DNA of 64,000 bases. Source: Progne subis subis. Taxonomy: Eukaryota > Chordata > Aves > Passeriformes > Hirundinidae. Made by a program: the position numbers and the translations under genes. The DNA lies in contig JAKJHU010000158.1 of NCBI GenBank assembly GCA_022316685.1, positions 409,493-473,492 of the forward strand. Direction: 5' to 3'. Under the pieces are notes generated by a model, which saw only the letters and a program-made list of their open reading frames with translations, did not search any database and had not been told where the DNA came from. Positions 15,269 through 28,100 of this stretch are shown here, piece by piece; the first letter of the stretch is position 1, and each line of letters opens with the position of its first letter.

Positions 15269-15276
15269 TTTTTAAA
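15269..15276 (+). promoter_or_regulatory. Possible TATA-like element of CA6
   Basis: TTTTTAAA lies about 50 bases upstream of the CA6 ATG at 15325, compatible with a start of transcription near 15300. There is no CpG island here, as expected for a tissue-restricted secretory gene. Weak evidence. Confidence 0.35.
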
Positions 15277-15324
15277 GCAGTGGCTCCCCTTGGCTCTGGC
15301 TGCAGGTACGACACAGACACGCTG

Positions 15325-18300
15325 ATGGCAGCGCTCCTGCTCCCCCTGCTCCTGGCGTCCCTCACCCACGGCCACCAGGTGCCCTGGACATACCAAGGTA
15401 AACAGGGGCTGCTGCTGCTGCAGAGGCTCCCTTCCCTTCCGTGCTGCTAGAGAGAGATCGCAGAGCAGCTGATTTATTCCACTTTATTGATGCCTCCGTG
15501 TCTGGAAAGTGATTCTCCTCAATGTCACCTCCTTTTACTCCTTTGTGTGGTTAGGACACATTGTCAGGGTTGGCAGCACAACGAGGTTCAGACAATGCGG
15601 GAAATCTTTAGAATGTGTTAGAAGAAAAGCTGCCCTTTGGATGATCCTGCAAGGAAAAGCTTTAAATACTGCCCGCTTCTTATTTTATTGTCATATCCCA
15701 GACAGTACGGAGCGCTAAGAAGTACTTACTTAGGTATTTATAAATTTTTTTGTGAATTTTTTTCCAAATTTCATTTGTGTCAGGGGGTTGCAAGAGCTCA
15801 CTGAAGTCAATGTTAATCCTTTTATGATCTTCAGTGGGCTAAGTTAAAACAAAGGATATTGTTGAAGAGATGTGATATTGCAATCGCTCTCTCCCTAGTT
15901 AAAAATAGCTAATTGCTGTCAGTTCCTGATCCCAAGCTGAGCCTTCCTGCCTATTGCCTTGATCCTATTCACTGCACCGGTTAAGAAGCCAATTCCACAC
16001 CTCTGGCAGCTGGGCCCCTTTTAAATCCCCATTTCCGTGTAAACATCGCTCCTCTTTCCCGGAGGTTCAGCCTCCAGCACTCAGTGAGCCCTGCTGCAAT
16101 GCAGGTTTCTTACTTTGCAGCACAGTTGTCCTGCAGACACAATAATGTGTATTTTCACTCTGGGGAACGAAAAGCAACCTTTTATGGCGGCAGCTCCTGG
16201 CGTCTCGGTAATTAGATGGGCATTTCCTGCTGGCAGATGAGAGTGCTGTGATCCCGACTGGCAGCACATCCCTGTCACCTGCCTTGCCTCCCCTCCAGGA
16301 GAAGGAGAGCTGGATGAGGAGCACTGGGCACAGCACTTCCCAGGCTGTGCTGGCAAGCAGCAATCCCCGATTGACATCCAGAGGAGGAAGGTGAGGTACA
16401 ACCCCCTGCTGCAGCTGGAGCTCAGCGGGTACGATGGGCCCTTGCAGGGCCAGCTCAGGATGACCAACAACGGCCACTCTGGTAAGGCTCGGGGCAGGAA
16501 CACAGCTTTGGGTTCAGCTGTGCAAGTGCATTCACAGACAATGCCCTTTATTGATCTCAACTTTGCCATCTCGCTTCGTTCTGCTCTCTTAGGTTTCCTC
16601 AATCACCCAGGAAAGCTCTCCAGAAATGCAAAAATAAACCAGGCAAATAAAAAAGGCAGAGAGGTTTCTACAAGGTATTTTCTCTGTTGGACATGAAAAG
16701 GGGATAAAATGCAGCTGGAGAATTCCAGATTGACCCTTTCCTTTAATGTGCTGCAAGACAACAGGAATGCAGCGGTGAGAGACATTTGGGGCTCACTGAC
16801 TCCTCTGCATTCAGAAAAATGCATCTTTGGGCCTGTGCATTAATCAGAAGTGACAGGAATGGAAACCTTTGCATCCCAGGTTTGGTTGGATGTAGGTCAC
16901 CCAGTACAACACAGGGGGATCCCTCTCTCACAGCCAGAGGTTTGGTATTTTGAGGCTCAGGAAAGGAAACTGAAGCACAGCACATGTTAAAGGCCCAGCC
17001 TTTGGCTACACAGTTTCAGGGCAATGCTTATAATTCTTATAATTTAGGAGATCCCAGATTCCCCAGCTGCAATCTGTAATTCATTGCCTAAATAATTCAT
17101 CAGCTGCTACTGTTGGGATAATGCCTTTGGACTACAGATGAGCAATGAGAGAATTTTCTGATGGCTGCAGAGGAGAGAGGATGAGTGGTTTTGGGAAGGT
17201 GTTGGGAACACAAAGCTGTCAGCTCTGCCGTCCTGCACAGCTGCTCTTTCTTCCTGCCTGCAACAAAGAGAGGAATACGGCGTGAGGGCAGGGCAGTGGA
17301 GTGACGAGACAAAGTGCCAGCAGAGGAAGACTGTTGTGGTTGTGTTCCTGAAAATTGTGACTCCTTTTGTGTGGCCCACACAAACCCAGCGCCCAGCCCG
17401 GAGCTCTCTGTCAGCACTCCTGCCCTGCCTGCCTAGACATTAATTCTTGCAGGTTTAGCTTTTCTGACTGCCTGTGTGTATTTGTCCATTCTTTTGTTAA
17501 CTTCCCAACAATGATTTTCTGATGTGGGGCAGTTTCCTAAAGCACAGACAAACGACTGTCCCTATTCACAGCTCCTGTGAGTCAGGCTGGGTTTTTCTAC
17601 CGGCTTCAGTGAGATGGGACAGGACAGCAGAATCTCTCAGGGAAAGCACTCAGCAGATCCGAAAGGGACAGGAGAGGGATTTATCAGCAGGACTCTCCTT
17701 ACAGGCTCTCAGAGCCAAACCCCAAATGTCTCACCCAGGAAACCAGGTTCGTTTTTTCTGTAGGTGTGTTAGCACCAGGCTAAATCCCACCTGAAAATGT
17801 CTGTTTGCTGTGGTGTGAGCCCCTCACACTGAGAGCCTTGGGTTAACAAAGCCTTTTGTATTTGCACCTTTCTTTTTGTTTTAAAGAGGGTTGGCCCTCG
17901 AGCTGGCAGCGAGGACGAGCACAGCTCTGAAAAATTAAAATGTCATCCACGTGTGCAGCTTCCTCCAGGAGCAGATTTGTCCGGGACCCCAAGTGTGCCC
18001 CTCATTAACTGATCTCAGGGCAGAGCTGGGCTGGTGTGGTGCTGTCCCTGCAGGGCAGGGATGGACAGAGGCCGCTCTGCAGAGCAGCAGTGCTGGGGAG
18101 GGCTCAGCTGCACTCACCCTGCACAGCCCCAGCCGATTCTCCACCTGGCAGAGCCGGGGCAAACAGGGGCGAGGCGCTGCCAGCTCAGAGCAGCCACGTT
18201 CACCACTCACACTGCACGTGGGTGAGAAGTAGGAGCAAACCAGGCTACTCCCTTCCTTGTGCTCGCAGCAAATATTTGCCTGGAATATCTTAGAGGGGCC

Positions 18301-19978
18301 TTAGGCTCGTGACAAACTCACAGCGCAATTCCCTGGCTGTGCTTTGTAGAAAGTAGAAACCCTGGTGAGGCACTTGAAGTAAATAACCCTCATTATGGAA
18401 GGTAGTCAGCAGGGAACTTATGAAAAAGGTAGATTATTTTATCCCTCCCACTCTAGAGCCTTTGGGATATTAAAAGGAAACATGCTTTCATCTTGTCTGT
18501 CTATAAACAGTTCACAAACAAAAGAAACTCCTCAGAAACCCAAACTATGACTAACTAATAATATGTTGTGCTGCATTTTGCAGGGATAGCTGCTAGTTTT
18601 TATAACATGCTGGGGGCTTTCATTTAGATTAGGCAATTCTCCACTTTCACTCCTAGATTTGTTAACATAATCTAGGATTTCTGGCAGAGAATTAGCAGGA
18701 AGACAAAGGCAAGGAGAAGAAAAGAGGTTTGTGTCCACGAATCCTTCAGCAATGAGCCAGCCTTTCCAAACCTGCAGGCCGTTCCCAGAATGGCTGAGCC
18801 TCGCTGGGGGTTGTGCTAACACCTGTGGCCAGTCACTGTGTTGGTTCCTGTGCCCCTTTTGTGCCTTGGAGAGGAACAGACCTGTGCCAGGTGTGCTGGT
18901 CTGGGTCAGAGCTGAGCATTAAAGCTGTCATTAGTGCCCCAAGCCAAACAGAGGTGCTGGGGGCAGGCAGGGCTGGGCACTGCCCCGTGCTGCTTGTGCC
19001 TGCTGTGCCAGCCGGAGCCCAGCAAAGGTTTGAGTTTTAAACGTCGCTGTTTTCCCTCCCACACCGGGGCCGTGGCTGTGCCCGCTCATTCCGGGAGGTG
19101 CCACCGGCGCCGCAGGAACCGCTCCGGGGACGGGCACGGCCGCTGGGGCTGCTGCCTCCAATCCTGTCCTTCCCCAGTTCAGATCGATTTGCCACCCACC
19201 ATGAAGATCTCCAGAGGGCTGCCAGGGCCCTACACAGCCGTCCAGATGCACCTGCACTGGGGTGGGCTGGACCTGGAGAGCAGCGGCTCGGAGCACACCA
19301 TCGACGGCATGCGCTACTTCGCCGAGGTTGGTGGGCACGGGGCTGCGGGCTCTGGGCACGCCCTGGGCTGCATCCCACAGAGCCTGCAGGGAGCAATGCA
19401 GGGCCAAGGGGGGAACCAGGGCTCCTGCAGGGCCGTGGTTGGTGCAGTGGCTGAGCCCGACGGTGCTGGTGCAGAAGGCTCCAAGAAAAGCCGTGGCAGG
19501 AGCACTGTGCCCTTCAGAGGTGGAGCTGTTCCCCCACAGTCACCACAAACCTGCCAAACCAAAGGTCCTTTGGCCCGGTGTGAGGCACAAACAGCATGAA
19601 TTAGGGTGGTGGCTGTCCCTTCAGTCTGTCCCTCTAAATGCCCAGAAGCCATTCATCACTTCTTGCTAAATGACCCCATCTCTCTTGGCAGCTGCACATT
19701 GTCCACTACAACTCTGCAAACTACTCGAGCTTTGAAGAAGCCAAAGACAAGCCCCAGGGGCTGGCTGTGCTGGCCTTCCTGTACGTGGTAGGTGTGACCC
19801 AGGCTGGGGACAGGGGCTAAAACCTCCCTCGGGCACCGGGCACCGGGCCAGGTTTGTACAGCTGTGCCAAGAAATGGGGTCTGGCACTGCTGTAGGAGGC
19901 TGTGCTGCTTCCCCTGGGCTTCACACACCACCAGCCAATGCCACTTGGGAGCCCCAGAAAACTGCCCTATAAGTAGAA

Positions 19979-20037
<59 letters not shown>

Positions 20038-23000
20038 CCATATATAAGAATATCAGATGTAGCACCTGTGGTTTCCCTGCTGTGCCTCCAAGCCTTGCTC
20101 TGCTCTGCCAGTGGGAACATTTGATTCAGTGTGGATTTAAAAGCAGTAAAAAATAATCCTCTTCATCATTCTACCCAAGCTGTACAAACCTGACCATGCC
20201 TTGCCATCGCCCAGCCCATCAGGAGATCTGTGGTGGTCTTTGTTCTCTTTGTCTCCCAGTTGATGAATTAGTCCCCCACAACTGATTAGCAGTGAGGAGG
20301 ACAGGCAGGTGACACCTTTTGATCGAGTGTCTGTCTGTGTTTAGGATGGGCACTTTGAGAACACCTACTACAGCGAGTTCATCTTCAAACTGGCGAGGAT
20401 CAGGTTTGCAGGTGAGGCCTGGGGATGCCATTCCCTGACATCCTCACAGCCTGTGGGGACAGGCTGGCTCTGGGAACAGATGTTTTCCTGCTGCTGTGCA
20501 GGGAGAGCATCCTCAGCCCTGCACAGCTCCAGCCAGCCCAGCCCAGGGCTGTGGGGAGGTGCTCAGGGCAGCAATACATGCACTCCTGGGCAGCAATAAA
20601 TGCACTCCCGGAGGTCTGTGCAGCACCAAATATCAGCTCCCTGCAGCCTGCACACCCCCTGATGCCTCCTGGGAGCACCCCCAGGGAGTGGCAGAGCGCT
20701 GAGAGGAGCTGCCCAGCACCCCCAGCACCCAGACATCTCTGACTGAGCCACCACAGACCCACGAAGGCCCTTCATGCCTCTCCATCTCCTCCCAGTCCCA
20801 CCAAAGCTCTCATGAGCCGGTGCTCTGGGCACAGGGATTGCCACCCCCAGCTCCAAGAGCACTTTCACCTGTCTCTTCCCTCCCCATTAACTCCTGATAT
20901 CATCTCTGCTTCCTTGGAGGTCAATCAACCACGCTCAGCTCTCTGGACGTCCAAGCCATGCTGCCAGAAAACCTCTCCCACTTCTACAGGTACCAGGGCT
21001 CCCTGACCACCCCGCCGTGCTCCGAGAGCGTCATCTGGACCATCTTCCACTCCCCCATCGTCCTGTCACACACACAGGTCAGTGCTGGCTCTCACCAGCT
21101 GCTCTTCCCTTGGAACATTTCCCTTCCTCTCCTCCAGGGGAGGGAACAGAACAGCTCTTAGGGCTTCTCTCACACAGAGCTTTTGGGATGGATTCCTGAG
21201 CAACTGGAGTTAGAGGTGGCTGTGACTGCATCACAGCAGGGTCAGGCTGTGTGGCAGGTGACCCCAGGTCTGGTGACTGATAATGAAACTCTGCTCAGTG
21301 GAGCTCTGCCACCCTGAAGCATTATAGAAAGGAAGAGACCAGTGAGAATTAACAAGGCAAAAACTACTGCGAGTCCCCCTTGAAAAAAAACCCAGACCAA
21401 AAAAGAGCCATTCATAACATGAAAATAATTACAGAATAATTGGCAGATTTTAGAGGGTATTTCAGGGTTTTTCCTTGTCTAGACTTACACTGAGAGTTAT
21501 GCTTTCAAGTTAATAAATAATGAAGAAGCATCAGAAACATTTTCTTCTAGGAGAAGGACAAGATTAAACTGAAACCACAGTACTGGGGGTTCTTTGAAAA
21601 AGAAATACTCTTTGGCAGGGGCAGGCTGGGAGGCGCTTGTGAGAAAGGTACAGAACAGCAGCAGAATCTCCATCCGTGCAGAACTCCCCAGGCAAAATGC
21701 CTTTGTGGTGCCTTAGCTGCTCAGAGCCCTCGGTTCTGTCCCTTCCCCTCGCTGCTGCTCAGCAAGAGACCCCAGGATTCCTGTCTGACCAGTTGCTCAG
21801 TCCAGCCCCGAGCTGCAGGATGTGAACTGCAGCTCCGGACAGAACTGCTGTCCCTGTGCCCTCTGCGATGTCCCTGTGCCCTCTGCGATGTCCCTGTGCC
21901 CTCTGCGATGTCCCTGTCCCATTCTGCACTGCAGTTCTGGGCAGAGCTGCTGTCCCTGTGCCCTCTGTGATGTCCCTGTGCCCTCTGCGATGTCCCTGTC
22001 CCTGTGTGCTGTCCCTGTGTGTTGTCCCCATGCCTGTGAGATGTCCCCATCCCTGTGAGATGTCCCTGTCCCTGTGTGCTGTCCCCATGCCTGTGAGATG
22101 TCCCCATGCCTGTGAGATGTCCCCATCCCTGTGAGATGTCCCTGTCCCTGTGTGCTGTCCCTGTGAGATGTCCCTTTCCCTGTGTGCTGTCCCCATGCCT
22201 GTGAGATGTCCCCATCCCTGTGTGCTGTCCCTGTGTGCTGTCCCTGTGAGATGTCCCTGTCCCTGTGTGCTGTCCCCATGCCTGTGAGATGTCCCCATGC
22301 CTGTGAGATGTCCCTGTCCCAGATCCAGCTCCTGGAGAACACGCTGCTGGACTGGCACAACCGCACTCTGCGCAACGACTACCGGCACGTGCAGCCGCTG
22401 CAGGGCCGCGTGGTGGAGGCCTCCTTCCCAGCCCACCGTGCCCAGGGTAAGGCCAGGGGACCCTGCACACCTGGGGGGCACAAACACCCTCGGGAAGGTG
22501 TGAAACTGCAGATCCTTTTGGGTGGGCTGGAATCCCCTGTCCGGGAGCAGCAGTGTGCTCAGGTGGAGGTGTCCCCTGTCCCTGTTTGAGGAGTGTGCCA
22601 GCCCTGCCTTTGGAGGGTCACACAGCTCCGGGGTGGCTGGTGCTGCCTGCATCACCTCAGGACTCTCAGCTCAGGTGTGTCTGGTGCCTGGACTGTGTGG
22701 GAACAGCTCTGACTGGGCAGCCAGGCACCACACAGAGGGCAGGAGCTGCATCTTAAACCACAGCTTTTGCTCAAACTAGAAAATGTAGCTTGTGTATGTC
22801 GCAGCCTTCTGTAAATTCAGCTGTCTGATTGCTCCAGCACAGTGTCATCCAGAGGAATTCACCCTCAGGCTGGATCAAATCCAGGTGCAGCTGCAGGACA
22901 TGAAGACAGAGCTGCTGAATGGACTGAGCCACACAGGTGAGAAACACAGGTTGAGTCCAGCTCCCCTGGTGAGCATGGACAGCCCGTGCCCTGCTGACCT

Positions 23001-24067
23001 TGGTGGCCCAAACCATTGACAGGTTTGGTACTGACACACTCCGAATTTGGTCCCATACCTGGACCTGCTGATGGAAATCCTTCACCATCATCAAGGCCAG
23101 CCCTAAGCCAGCTACTCCACAGCAGCTGCAGCTCTCTCCTGCCACATGGCAGCACATTTTTACAGACAGTGAGAAACTTCAGCACAGTTCCCCCAGGATA
23201 AATAAGCATCACCTCTATTTCATGCAACATGAGAAAGGAGGAGGAAGGAGGGAAAAGCATGATTTTCCCAAACATTTGGGTGGGGGAGCTCAGCTCAGCT
23301 TTTCATCATTTAAACCCCTTTCCCTGCTGGCACAACACACAGCAGTAGCTGGCAGCTCAGACTACACAGCCCTACCAGTTCTGTGGGGGTTATTCTCCAG
23401 AATCTGGGCTTATTTACAGGAAATGTAACTGCTGGCTTTTATGGTTATTTCAGGTACGAAACCCAGCACCTTTCCAGCTTTCTACTTCCCCGCAGAAAAC
23501 ATTGAGAGCTTTGTGGAGGTTCATCCCCTGCGTGCTGTGTCTCTCCAAGCCTTCACCCTGTGCTTCTGGAGCAGAGCCGAGCCCGTGGGCAGCCAGACCA
23601 TCCTGTCCTACTCCACTGGGGAGAGCGACCACGAGCTGGGGGTGACGGTGGGCTCAGAGCTGGGGCTGTGGATAGGAGGGCACTTCCTCAGTTTCCCCCT
23701 GCAGCACGAGGCACGGGGCTGGCTGCACCACTGCGTCACCTGGGCCTCTCACGAGGGAACCGCCAGCCTCTGGCTCAACGGAGCCGCTGGCAAAGCGGGG
23801 AGCGTCCAGAAGGGGTACGAGAGCCGGGCCGGGGGCACGCTGGTGCTGGGCAAGGACAGGGACGCCCTGCTTGGGACGTTCTCCAACGGCTTTGCGGGCT
23901 GGATGGCCCAGCTGAACCTGTGGAGCAGAGTGCTCAGCGCCGCCGAGGTTCGGGCGCTGGCGCTGTGCAGAGCAGGGCAGCTCCAGGGGGACGTCGTAGC
24001 CTGGGGACAAACCCCCATGGCCCTCCTGGGGGGGGTGATCCTGCAGCCTGACACCAGCTGCCACTGA
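15325..24067 (+). CDS. CA6: Carbonic anhydrase VI with C-terminal pentraxin domain (nine coding exons)
   Basis: Secreted zinc enzyme hydrating CO2 to bicarbonate. Exons: 15325-15397, 16299-16481, 19178-19326, 19692-19787, 20345-20411, 20920-21077, 22323-22446, 22838-22936, 23454-24067. All junctions are GT/AG and phases close to 1563 bases, or 520 residues. Residues 1-16 are a signal peptide ([16 protein letters not shown]). The alpha-CA domain (about 20-283) has QQSPIDI, the proton-shuttle His84 in NNGHS, zinc ligands His110 and His112 (MHLHWG) and His137 (ELHIVHYN), and Thr219 in SLTTPPC. Cys41 and Cys223 are placed to form the CA VI disulfide. Sequons occur at Asn145, Asn207 and Asn255. 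Exon 8 encodes a charged helical linker and exon 9 a pentraxin domain. Mammalian CA VI (about 308 residues) lacks this domain; non-mammalian CA VI is known to carry it. The ATG was chosen because it starts the signal peptide. The neighbour SLC2A5 is convergent. Confidence 0.95.
19981..20036. repeat. (CTAT)14 microsatellite in CA6 intron 4
   Basis: Fourteen perfect CTAT tetranucleotide units. Confidence 0.97.
21849..22322. repeat. Minisatellite (19-20 bp units) in CA6 intron 6, reaching the exon 7 acceptor
   Basis: Imperfect units such as TGTCCCCATGCCTGTGAGA and GTCCCTGTCCCTGTGTGCT are tandemly arranged for about 470 bases. The last unit ends TGTCCCTGTCCCAG and directly supplies the polypyrimidine tract and AG acceptor of CA6 exon 7 (starts 22323). 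Long open frames on both strands here are repeat artefacts. Confidence 0.92.
23454..24067 (+). other. CA6: Pentraxin domain exon of CA6
   Basis: Last coding exon (after GTTATTTCAG at 23444-23453) encoding residues 317-520. It carries the pentraxin family signature H-x-C-x-[ST]-W as HHCVTW. The first conserved Cys is in FTLCFWS and pairs with the Cys of HHCVTW. Further family words are [19 protein letters not shown] and [10 protein letters not shown]. By eye against C-reactive protein, the calcium-binding Glu-Gln-Asp cluster reads Asp-Arg-Asp and the later Glu/Gln ligands are replaced. Two extra Cys (ALCRAG and the C-terminal DTSCH) could form another disulfide. Confidence 0.9.
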
Positions 24068-24363
24068 GCACAGCCTCTGTTCCTCCTCGAGGCGGCCAGA
24101 GAATCCGAACTGTTTGTTGGGAAATCTGAGAACTGAGTTTGCTTGTTTCTCCTCCTGCTTTGTGCAGGGTCACTCCTGGTGCTCCAGGGTGTTTTTCCAA
24201 GAGACCAAAACCTCCATCAGTGAGATAAAAGCAGTGAACTGCAGAATCTGGCATAGTCCAGCACCCAGGGTTGTTACATCCCTCTCAGGGGGTTGATTTA
24301 GATCCCCATACACAGTTTTTCATACCAAAGAGCTGCTCTCTGGTCAAAGGAGATGCTTTCTCA

Positions 24364-24369
24364 AATAAA
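24364..24369 (+). terminator. CA6: Likely CA6 polyadenylation signal
   Basis: AATAAA about 300 bases after the CA6 stop codon; the first canonical signal downstream. No cleavage-site evidence. Confidence 0.6.
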
Positions 24370-24485
24370 ATTTCTCTCCCACCCCTCACCCAGTCTCAGT
24401 TTGTCACCTGCTTGTCCCTCCTTCTGTTTGTCACCACCAGCTCACCACCGCTCCCTCGCAGCTGTATCCCGTAGGATGAGAGGCT

Positions 24486-24522
24486 GGGACAGGTCCTGGG
24501 ACAGGTCCTGGGACAGGTCCTG
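24486..24522. repeat. Short 12-bp tandem repeat GGGACAGGTCCT, three copies
   Basis: Three head-to-tail copies between the convergent CA6 and SLC2A5 3' ends. Confidence 0.9.
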
Positions 24523-24787
24523 TGCAATCCCTGGGCCTTGGCCACTGGCACAACTTTGCCTTCTCTTCTGTGCTGGATGTGGAGACAGAGCATAGACACA
24601 GCTCCTTTTTCAACACTTACACATCACAACCTTGAGCGCAGGTATATTGTATATATAAAGTAATTCTCTAAGGTTAAAGTAAATCACGTGAAGGATTCTC
24701 CATCTACGACACAAAATCCATGCCAAGCTGTTCAACAATTCTGCTTTTTTCAAAACAGAGGGCAGCACAGTGATATACCAAATTGAA

Positions 24788-24793
24788 TTTAAT
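24788..24793 (-). terminator. SLC2A5: Candidate SLC2A5 polyadenylation signal
   Basis: ATTAAA on the minus strand, about 370 bases beyond the SLC2A5 stop. It is a common variant signal. It would place the SLC2A5 3' end about 400 bases from the convergent CA6 end. Confidence 0.4.
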
Positions 24794-25160
24794 TTCCCCT
24801 TTCTGGGCCCTCAAACACACAAGTGACAGTTCCTCAGAGGAGCTTTGTGTGCTCCTTGCCCTGACTGCCCCACACCCAGCCCCAGGGCTGGCTTGTGTCC
24901 CCGGGATGTGTCACCAGGACTCCAGGGACACACATCACCTCGCGCCGTCGGCTCCTGGTCACAGAGCTGAGCTGGCTGAGGACATTTCCCTTTCCTTGGA
25001 ACAAGAGGAGGACTTGGCAGCATTAGGTTTGCAGTTGGATTTGATCTCAAGTGTCTTTTCCAGCCTTAACAGCTCCGTGGTTGTCAGACCAGCAGCGAAG
25101 AAGGAACCCCTGTATTTGTTTTCCTGCTGAACAGAGTCTGTCAGGCCAAACACAGCTGGG

Positions 25161-28100
25161 TCACATCTCACTGCTGGACAGTGCTTTCTTCTCTTCCTGC
25201 TTGCCCAGGGGGTAGGAATTTTGTAGCTCTTTGCTTTCCTGAATCTCCACTTTGTTCCTCTTGGCCATGATCCTGTTGATTTCCATGAAGGTTTTATTCT
25301 TGGTCTCAGGAACAACAAAGAAGATGTAAAGCATGGTGGTGACGCAGATGCCACAGAAGATGAGGAAGCAGTAGGGCCCCAGCCCAGCCTAGGACAGCGA
25401 CAGGAGAGAGCAGGGGTCAGGTTCCAGGTGGGAGTTCCCTGCTCTGGACGTGCTGCACACTGCACCGACTCAAAGTTGGGGTAGTTTTAGATTCTGTCTT
25501 CTCAAATCACCACCACGGGTTAATTGGACACTTACTGGGAAGGGAGGGTGAGGGTCTGCTCCGTAACTCAAACTGAACTCTGCAGCTGCCTTAGCACAGG
25601 TTAAAGTCAGGGACTGCAGCATTTTGTGGGTCAGTGCTGCTGGGGGCACTTTGAACCAGGCACCCAGATTTCAGAAGCTAAAATTGTCCCCCTGAGGCAC
25701 ATCCTGCAGTGGACGGTGGAGAATTTCCCATCTTTTCCAAGCTCCTGAGCTCAGGATGAGACCTGGCAATCAAACTGCTTTCTTTTAAAGCCTGTGCAAC
25801 AGCCAGGTGTGACGAGAAAATGCTGAGGGACATCAGTCTCCTGCCCTTATCAGTATCCCACACACGGGTTTGGAGAACCAACAAGTGCATTTGGAGCTCC
25901 TCAAAGCTGTAAGAGCACAGGGGTGAAGAGGCCGATGTCCAGCCCAGGTTTTGCCCTGTGGTGAGGTTCTTACCTCCATGTAGAGGAACACCAGCCCCAC
26001 GGTGAAGTTGCTCAGCCAGTGCACAGAGCCCCCCACCATGAACGCCGCGGGTCGGGACGACTGCAGGAACATCTCCGTGATCATCACGGCGGGAATGGGA
26101 CCTGCAAGGCAGCCACAGCTGAGGAAATCCCAAAGGCAGTTCCCTCGCTCTGGATTCCTAACCACACCGCTCATTTCGGTGGCAGACTGGTTCCTAACCA
26201 TCAGCGCTTAGAAGCACCAGTAAATCAAGCAAGGGTTGAATTTAAGGGAAAAAACGGGGCAGTTAAATGACTTGCACAGGGCATGGCCACACAGAGCTAA
26301 AATTCAGCCTCCCTGGGTGAACTCCACAAAGGTTTTGGTTGGAAATTGAACACAACCCCTGGCTTTACCCAGCCTGTGGGGGAGGCTGTGGGCACTTACT
26401 GGGTCCGATGGCGTGTCCAATGATGTAGGCAATGACGCTGACTATGCTCAGGTAGGACATCCAGGAGACAGTGTTCTGCAAGGATTGGATCACAGGTTAG
26501 ATGTGCTTCCTGTCTGACGTCACCAGCACACTCAAGGCATCGTTCACATTTAAAGGCAGTGTCACCCTTCAGTGCCAGACACGTCCATAATTAGGCACAG
26601 AAACCACACCTGGGTATGATCCTGCTGCCAAAGGGATGCAGCAGGGACTGTGAACACCACATCCTGCAAGGAGCATTCAGGATCACAGCTTTTCCTGCTT
26701 TTCTTTAAGGTAAATGTGCAAGTACAGAGACCTTTCATGCTGTCCCCTCCTCCCCAGGCTGTGGAAGTATCCTCAAGATATTCCAAAGGCCTGTTCTCTG
26801 TAAAGTGCAGAAATCACGGGTGGGACCACCCGAGCCATTCATACACACCTGGAGATTGAGGGCCAGCGTTAAGATTGCACAGGAGGCAGAGCAGAGCACA
26901 AAGCCAGCCAGGAGAAGGATCCTCCTCCCCAGGGATTCCACAATGAAAACCTGGAGTAGACAGGAGAGGGGGAGACACTCAGCAATTGTTCTTGTTCAAG
27001 GGACACCACAGGGCATCTGTCACGGTAAGCATCTCCCAGCGTGTGCAAATAACATTCGAGTGGGAGGGGTTTGGGGTGAGATGATCTTTAAGGCCCCTTC
27101 CAACCCAAACCATTCTGTGGCCGTAGGATTCCATGAGCACAGCCTAATTTAAGCAGGGGGAGGGGAGACTGGGCAAGTCAGAACTCAGAGAGCCCCAGCA
27201 CAAACTCACAGCAAGCAAAGTCATGACGACGTTGATGGCACCTATGGACACGGTGACGTACTGGATGCTGCTGCTGGCCACCCCTGCTGACTCGAAGATT
27301 CTGTCTGCGTAGTAGAAGACCTGCAGCAGAAGCACAGCTGTGTTAGTACGAGGCGGAGCATGGGATTCCCCTTTTGGCTGCTTTAAATCCTGGCGCTGGT
27401 GCGCAGAAGCCTGAGGATGGAATTTGTCCGTTTCTGGAGACGCTGGTGTTCGGGTCTGGGCACAAGCACTTTACTCTAGAAACATTCCAATTATCATTAA
27501 CAGGGCAGCTGATCCTGTACCTTGTCCATGGATTTGGTTCTGGCCAGGGCTGAGCCACCCCTGTGTGACACTGGGCGTGTCCTGGGTGAAGGGCACTGCC
27601 ACCCTTCCCTCCTGCGTCAGCATCGCCCCCTCTCAAGTTCCACCCCGTGTTTGTGCCCCCAGCCTTCCCCACTCACCCCATTGACCCCCGAGAGCTGCTG
27701 GCCTGCCATCATGACGATGATGGAGATGAGCTGCCACCTCAGGCCCTTGAAGGTGAACAGGCTGAGCACGGAGAACTGCCCCTCCTCCTTCTCTGACTGG
27801 TCCTCCTGGTACATCTCCTGGATCTCATCATCCACGTCCTCCTGGCCGCGCAGCCTCTGCAGAGCTGGAGGGGAGAGCACGGGGAGTTGTGAGCCCCAGG
27901 TGCACAGAGCTGTCCTGGTCTGGAGCAGGACAGAGCAATGTGTGACCCTGGTGCTGCCGTGGTGGGCGCCTGGGGATGCACACACGCAGGGAAAGGAGCA
28001 GTGCTCCGAGAATTCCACCCAGCCGCAGCACAGCCAGGGAGAATTTCACACTCCTGTGCTGCCAGCCGTGTCCCACAGCCAGACCCAGCCCACCTCCCCT

